Shown here: in pieces, positions 21,180-24,408 of the stretch | Layout of the letters: every line of letters starts with the position of its first letter | Position numbering within the stretch: position 1 is the first letter of the stretch | NCBI GenBank assembly: GCA_018819375.1 | Contig: JAHJQH010000071.1 | Span: forward strand, 1 to 24,408 | From: Nanobdellota archaeon | GTDB taxonomy: Archaea; Nanobdellota; Nanobdellia; SCGC-AAA011-G17; GW2011-AR20 | Reading direction: 5' to 3' | DNA: 24,408 bases | Translations under genes and position numbers: made by a program | Notes under the pieces: model-generated | Told to the model about the DNA's origin: nothing | Databases searched by the model: none | The model's input: the letters and a program-made list of their open reading frames with translations, nothing else

Positions 21180-21482
21180 ATGGAATTAGACAAGGACTCA
21201 TTGGACGCAAGAAAATATCATTCTAGAAGATGTGTGAAAGGGATTCTCACTTTCTTGTCTCTTTTGGGGTATGTGGGGATGGTATCTCTTTTGCCAAAAG
21301 ACAATACTCCTGACAAAGGATTGGAAAAGAAAATAAGACAATCAACCATATTACAGGATACAGAAAATCAGTCAAAAACTTATCATCAGTTCAACAATTA
21401 TCCAAATTATGGGCCTTCAAATCAAACCGAAGCAACAATTCAACAGGAAAAATCATCTCAATCAACACAATATCCTCAATAG
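21180..21482 (+). CDS. Small membrane-anchored unknown protein
   Basis: A 100-aa protein with a basic N-terminus (DARKYHSRRCVKG), one hydrophobic segment (ILTFLSLLGYVGMVSLLP, about 22-39) and a long Gln/Ser/Asn-rich, probably disordered tail outside the membrane. No family recognised. Strong TATA box upstream. Confidence 0.55.
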   Translation: MELDKDSLDARKYHSRRCVKGILTFLSLLGYVGMVSLLPKDNTPDKGLEKKIRQSTILQDTENQSKTYHQFNNYPNYGPSNQTEATIQQEKSSQSTQYPQ

Positions 21483-21486
21483 TTAT

Positions 21487-21496
21487 CTTTATAAAC
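21487..21496 (+). promoter_or_regulatory. TATA box of the PIN-rpo7-spt4-rps24e operon
   Basis: The bases ctttataaac are centred 28 bases upstream of the ATG at 21519. Confidence 0.6.
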
Positions 21497-21518
21497 TCTT
21501 TTCAACAAAAAGAAGTTA

Positions 21519-21881
21519 ATGAAGAAAAAAATCATCCTCGATACGAATTTTCTGTTAAGCTTTGGAAAAGTAAGAATTTTTTCAGAGCTTGAGAGGATAT
21601 GTCATTTCCAGTATGGAGTTTATGTTTTAGATAAAAGTTTTGAAGAATTAAAAAACAAAAAAGGGGAAAAACTGGCAAAAGAGCTCATAAAGAAAAAAAA
21701 CATAAAGATTATAAAAACAAAAAAAGAAGAATATGTTGATGACATCCTGGCAGAAATAAGAGACAAAAAAACAATCATAGCCACAAACGATAAAGATTTA
21801 AAGAGAAGATTACAAACCCCAATAATAACAATAAGGCAAAAAAAGCACCTTATGCTAGAGGAAAGAAAAAATGTTTTATGA
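21519..21881 (+). CDS. Fcf1/VapC9-like PIN-domain protein
   Basis: A 120-aa PIN domain. IILDTNFLL (Asp8) gives the first metal-binding acid, FEELKNKKG the second, and IIATNDKDLKRRL the C-terminal acids; the order and length fit the COG1412 group related to the rRNA-processing factor Fcf1. In many archaea this gene sits between the aIF2-gamma and rpo7 genes, as here next to rpo7, so a role in rRNA maturation is likely. It overlaps rpo7 by 11 bases. Confidence 0.8.
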   Translation: MKKKIILDTNFLLSFGKVRIFSELERICHFQYGVYVLDKSFEELKNKKGEKLAKELIKKKNIKIIKTKKEEYVDDILAEIRDKKTIIATNDKDLKRRLQTPIITIRQKKHLMLEERKNVL

Positions 21882-22452
21882 AACAGAATTAAGGCAGTAT
21901 GTGAGAGTATCGCCTATGATGTTTAATTTTGATACAAAAACAGCCATCTTGAAAGAGCTAAACGAGAGCTTTACAAAAAACCCTTCCAAGGAAGTCGGAA
22001 TAATAATTGCCATCATTGAAATAAAAAAAATAGGGGATGGCATAATTATTCAAGGAGACGGAGCACCTTATTATGACACAACATTCAAGGCGCTTGTGTT
22101 CAAACCAGAGCTCCAGGAAGTAATTCACGGGGTGGTAACAGATATAACAGAATTTGGAGCATTCATGTCAATCGGACCATTAGATGGAATGATTCACATA
22201 GGCCAAACAATGGACGACTTTGTAAGTTATAGCAAGACAGGAGTTCTCACAGGAAAAGAAACAAAAAGAACACTAAAAATAAGAGATAACTGCAAAGCAA
22301 GAGTAGTTGCAGTTAGTTATAAAAACATAGAAAATCCAAAAGTTGGATTAACTATGAGGCAAGCTGGACTTGGAAGAGAAGAATGGATGTCAGAAATAGT
22401 AAAAAAACCAAAAGAAACAAAAAACCAAAAGAAAAAAAGAAAAAATGGGTAG
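21871..22452 (+). CDS. rpo7: DNA-directed RNA polymerase subunit Rpo7 (RpoE')
   Basis: A 193-aa protein. The N-terminal RNP-like domain (about 1-80: FYETELRQYVRVSPMMF to ALVFKPELQEV) docks on the polymerase core, and the S1 domain (about 81-170: EVIHGVVTDITEFGAFMSIGPLDGMIHIGQ, KVGLTMRQAGLG) binds emerging RNA. With Rpo4 it forms the stalk; rpo4 is not in this window. A Lys-rich C-terminal tail overlaps spt4 by 8 bases. Confidence 0.96.
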   Translation: MFYETELRQYVRVSPMMFNFDTKTAILKELNESFTKNPSKEVGIIIAIIEIKKIGDGIIIQGDGAPYYDTTFKALVFKPELQEVIHGVVTDITEFGAFMSIGPLDGMIHIGQTMDDFVSYSKTGVLTGKETKRTLKIRDNCKARVVAVSYKNIENPKVGLTMRQAGLGREEWMSEIVKKPKETKNQKKKRKNG

Positions 22453-22630
22453 AAAAGTATGTAAAAAATGCGGAATCTTTGTAATAGGAAACAAATGTCC
22501 TAATTGTGGTGGTAACAATCTTTCAGACAGTTGGAGTGGAAGAATAAGTATGATTAATCACGAAAAATCAGAAATAGCAAAAAAATTAGAAATAAAAGAA
22601 AATGGGGAGTATGCAATAAAAGTAAGATGA
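22445..22630 (+). CDS. spt4: Transcription elongation factor Spt4 (RpoE'')
   Basis: A 61-aa zinc protein: Cys6, Cys9, Cys18 and Cys21 (KVCKKCG, KCPNCGG) bind zinc. DSWSGRISMINHEKSEIAKKLEI is the family's Spt5-contacting strand and helix. Spt4-Spt5 clamps RNA polymerase for processive elongation; the Spt5 gene is elsewhere. It overlaps rps24e by 4 bases. Confidence 0.95.
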   Translation: MGRKVCKKCGIFVIGNKCPNCGGNNLSDSWSGRISMINHEKSEIAKKLEIKENGEYAIKVR

Positions 22631-22956
22631 AGATACTAGAAAAAACAGAAAATCCATTGCTTTCAAGAACAAAATTAAAGATTGATTTAGACCACAGTAA
22701 TCAGCCAACTCCAAAAAAAGAAGATATAATAAGCGGAATAGCGAAAACATTAAACACCAAACCAGGGTTAATTAAATTAGAGCATATTTACACAAAGTTC
22801 AGTTCTGGGAAATCAAGAATAATCGCTTATGTTTACAAGGATGAAAAAACACTAAAAAGTATTCAAAAGAACAAAAAGAAAGGGAAAAAGACAGAGACAA
22901 AAAAAGAAGGATCTGAGGAACAACAAGAAGTAAAACCAGAATCTAAAAAAGAATAA
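22627..22956 (+). CDS. rps24e: 30S ribosomal protein S24e
   Basis: A 109-aa protein. NPLLSRTKLKIDLDHSNQPTPKKEDI, LIKLEHIYTKFSSGKSRIIAYVYKD are the S24e core. The last 35 residues are a Lys/Glu-rich extension (KKGKKTETKKEGSEEQQEV) longer than in many archaea. Coupled to spt4 by ATGA. The usual order in archaea continues with rps27ae, as it does here after a repeat-bearing gap. Confidence 0.94.
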   Translation: MKILEKTENPLLSRTKLKIDLDHSNQPTPKKEDIISGIAKTLNTKPGLIKLEHIYTKFSSGKSRIIAYVYKDEKTLKSIQKNKKKGKKTETKKEGSEEQQEVKPESKKE

Positions 22957-22981
22957 AACAACACGCAACAAAAAGTACTAA

Positions 22982-23044
22982 CAAACGCAGACAAAAACCT
23001 ACACAACGCAATCCTACACTTCAAAAAAAGATTGCTTCACTAAC
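22982..23044 (+). repeat. 63-base imperfect direct repeat, copy 1
   Basis: Matches 23122-23184 with about 6 mismatches, 140 bases apart. Each copy contains the inverted pair gcaatc/gattgc (23008-23013 with 23030-23035) around a 16-base A-rich loop. The flanking + strand is almost pure A and C. The gap 22957-23243 contains no gene I can support. Confidence 0.85.
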
Positions 23045-23121
23045 GACCAAACAAAAACAACCACCACGCGCAAACAACACAGTCCCCCACAAAAACAACA
23101 ACACAAATACCAACAACCCAT

Positions 23122-23184
23122 CAAACGCAGACAAAAACCCACACAACGCAATCTTACATCACAAAAAAAGATTGCTTCATTAAC
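23122..23184 (+). repeat. 63-base imperfect direct repeat, copy 2
   Basis: Second copy of 22982-23044. Its hairpin arms are 23148-23153 and 23170-23175, unchanged between copies although the loop differs, which suggests the stem is kept. Confidence 0.85.
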
Positions 23185-23243
23185 AATTAACAAAAGAAAA
23201 AATTCAGAAAGGATTTGAATCATCACATACCAACAAACTAAAA

Positions 23244-23423
23244 ATGGCAAAAAAGAAACAAGTTAAAAATAAGAAACCAAGTAAGAAATACGCCAAGTAC
23301 GAGATAAAAGACAAGAAGCTCACAAGAAAGAAAACATGCCCGAAATGCGGACCAGGAATATTTTTGGCAGAGCACAAAAACCGATTCTACTGCGGCAGTT
23401 GCCATTATTCTGAAATGAAATAA
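23244..23423 (+). CDS. rps27ae: 30S ribosomal protein S27ae
   Basis: A 59-aa zinc-ribbon ribosomal protein: Lys-rich N-terminus, then KKTCPKCGPGIFLAEHKNRFYCGSCHYSEMK with Cys32, Cys35, Cys50 and Cys53. Normal archaeal length. It follows rps24e after a 287-base gap with repeats. A weak T-rich stretch (23434-23441) may end the transcript. Confidence 0.94.
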   Translation: MAKKKQVKNKKPSKKYAKYEIKDKKLTRKKTCPKCGPGIFLAEHKNRFYCGSCHYSEMK

Positions 23424-23447
23424 ATCTATTCCCTCTTTTTTAATTAA

Positions 23448-23457
23448 CTTATAATAA
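23448..23457 (+). promoter_or_regulatory. Possible TATA box ahead of the hairpin RNA
   Basis: The bases cttataataa would set transcription near 23478, so the hairpin at 23487-23520 would be at the very 5' end of the RNA. Confidence 0.35.
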
Positions 23458-23486
23458 AGTTTTAGATTTAGATTGTAATCATAAAA

Positions 23487-23520
23487 CCCAAGGAGTCAGT
23501 CCGAAGACCAACTCATTGGG
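23487..23520 (+). ncRNA. Structured RNA hairpin upstream of a strong SD and a 7-codon ORF
   Basis: CCCAA pairs with TTGGG, then GAGT with ACTC, then GTC with GAC closed by a CGAA tetraloop. The stems are separated by a G/A mismatch and a symmetric CA/CA internal loop. Six bases after the hairpin comes GAGGTGA (23527-23533), a full-strength Shine-Dalgarno sequence, and an ATG 8 bases later (23541) opening a 7-codon frame MGSITNI ending at 23564. A second TATA-like box (23556-23564) overlaps the end of the mini-ORF. This could be a leader, a regulatory peptide or a small RNA; no known family is recognised. Confidence 0.4.
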
Positions 23521-23658
23521 AAAAAAGAGGTGATTAAAATATGGGAAGTATAACTAATATATAAAGCTTTCGGTATAGTATTACTATGAAGTGAAAACAC
23601 TAAAAACCCAGAAACAATAGAAATAAGCTCATTTCAACCTTCTTTAACAACAATAAAC

Positions 23659-23667
23659 ATTTATATG
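23659..23667 (+). promoter_or_regulatory. TATA box of scpA
   Basis: The bases catttatat are centred 27 bases upstream of the ATG at 23689, which favours that start over the in-frame ATG at 23665 inside the box. The gap 23565-23658 contains only a short inverted repeat (ATAGT/ACTAT near 23575). Confidence 0.55.
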
Positions 23668-23688
23668 AGAAAAACCTTAACATTGACC

Positions 23689-24408
23689 ATGCAAGATCAG
23701 ATATACAACTTGCTCGTAAGCGAGGACAAGATAACCTGGAAAACCCTGATTTATGAGTTAATAAAAACAGAGCAACTAAACCCGTGGGACATAGACATTA
23801 GCTTGTTATCAAAAAGATATGTGGAAAGCATAAGAACTTTAAAAAATGCAAACTTCTTTGTTTCTGGAAAAATGCTTCTTGCCTCAGCGATACTTCTAAA
23901 AATGAAGTCAAACAAGCTTTTAACAGAAGACATATCAAGATTTGATTCTCAGCTTTACGCAGGTGAAGAAGAATTATTAGATACTTACGAACCTATGGGC
24001 ATTGGAACAAGATTCAATCAGGAGATTGCAGAACCAAGACTGACAATAAGAACTCCTCTTCCAAGAAAAAGAAAAGTAACAATACAGGACCTGATGGACG
24101 CACTTCAAAAAGCACTGGAAGTAAACCAAAGAAGAGTAATAAGGCACAAGGAAAGAACCCAGACAAACATAAAAATGCCAGAAAAAAAGACAGATATCTT
24201 GGAAGTGATAAGCACTGTCTATAACAAGATAAAGGATTTTTTCATAACAAAAAAAGAAAAACTCACATTCACGAAATTAGTTCAGAGCGAAAAAAGAGAA
24301 GACAAGATATACAACATAATCCCTCTCCTTCACTTGGATTACCAGCAAAAAATTAATCTCAAACAAGAACAACACTTCGGTGAGATTGAGATTGAGATAC
24401 TTGGGAAA
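23689..24408 (+). CDS. scpA: Segregation and condensation protein A (kleisin), 3' end outside the window
   Basis: At least 240 aa, open to the window edge. The N-terminus, ITWKTLIYELIKTEQLNPWDIDISLLSKRYVESI, is the ScpA signature that binds the SMC neck, followed by ASAILLKMKSNKLL. The middle is a polar linker, and TDILEVISTVYNKIKDFF with FTKLVQSEKREDKIYNIIPLLHLDYQQKINLKQEQHFGEIEIEI is the start of the C-terminal winged-helix region that contacts the SMC head. It closes the SMC ring in chromosome organisation. smc is probably next to it outside the window. Confidence 0.92.
   Translation, partial: MQDQIYNLLVSEDKITWKTLIYELIKTEQLNPWDIDISLLSKRYVESIRTLKNANFFVSGKMLLASAILLKMKSNKLLTEDISRFDSQLYAGEEELLDTYEPMGIGTRFNQEIAEPRLTIRTPLPRKRKVTIQDLMDALQKALEVNQRRVIRHKERTQTNIKMPEKKTDILEVISTVYNKIKDFFITKKEKLTFTKLVQSEKREDKIYNIIPLLHLDYQQKINLKQEQHFGEIEIEILGK

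Noticed and set aside
22982..23184. CRISPR array
   Set aside because: Only two copies, 63 bases long and imperfect, with a 77-base spacer and no cas gene.
23014..23250. Minus-strand frame in the rps24e-rps27ae gap
   Set aside because: Its Cys/Val/Leu-rich translation comes from the A/C-rich repeats, and it runs into the rps27ae start.

Overview
The window looks like an A+T-rich DPANN-type archaeon, with Pacearchaeota or Woesearchaeota as the nearest guess. Supporting signs are a proteasome beta subunit next to the KH/beta-CASP termination factor FttA (aCPSF1), RNA polymerase Rpo7 and Spt4, ribosomal proteins S24e and S27ae, an archaeal initiator tRNA, a class III pilin signal, and TATA boxes about 26 bases upstream of many start codons (mostly leaderless transcripts). 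Lineage is inferred; no marker was searched.

Layout. 1-2120 (+): an operon with a winged-helix-like protein overlapping a nucleotidyltransferase (AbiE-like pair), a small lipoprotein and one or two small membrane proteins. 2223-3075: a PIN-like gene converging on an unknown gene, with overlapping 3' ends. 3187-5739 (-): a GH130-type glycosidase lying between copies of the 3' end of a DRG/Obg-like GTPase gene (one decayed TGS remnant, one 44-base direct repeat), then the GTPase gene itself. 5920-8878 (+): a small unknown gene, psmB, then fttA. 8942-16528: mostly surface or unknown proteins, including a 755-aa Ig-repeat membrane protein with a cytoplasmic AT-hook-like tail and an 812-aa pilin-like adhesin with Cys-rich repeats and a LamG domain. 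16602-20160 (-): tRNA gene, LAGLIDADG-like fragment, tRNA-dihydrouridine synthase, threonyl-tRNA synthetase and a PepSY-like protein. 20276-24408 (+): a small gene with rnhB, a small membrane protein, then the conserved archaeal cluster PIN - rpo7 - spt4 - rps24e - rps27ae, and scpA running off the end.

Main discovery. On the minus strand, 19962-20160 encodes an initiator tRNA-Met (CAU) interrupted by four short introns of 32, 30, 30 and 32 nt, after positions 4, 29, 37 and 43. The five exons join into a complete 75-nt tRNA with all stems paired, including the initiator hallmarks A1-U72 and three G-C pairs in the anticodon stem. Three introns have four-base-pair central helices and 3-nt bulges of the bulge-helix-bulge kind; the anticodon-loop intron is weaker. 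The first intron splits the acceptor stem, and its splice motif uses bases of the 5' leader, which predicts splicing before RNase P trimming.

Other points: the GTPase lacks the usual G3 and G4 residues, RNase HII has changes in its signature motifs, a perfect palindrome sits at the predicted GH130 transcription start, and a compact RNA hairpin precedes a strong Shine-Dalgarno site and a 7-codon ORF upstream of scpA.
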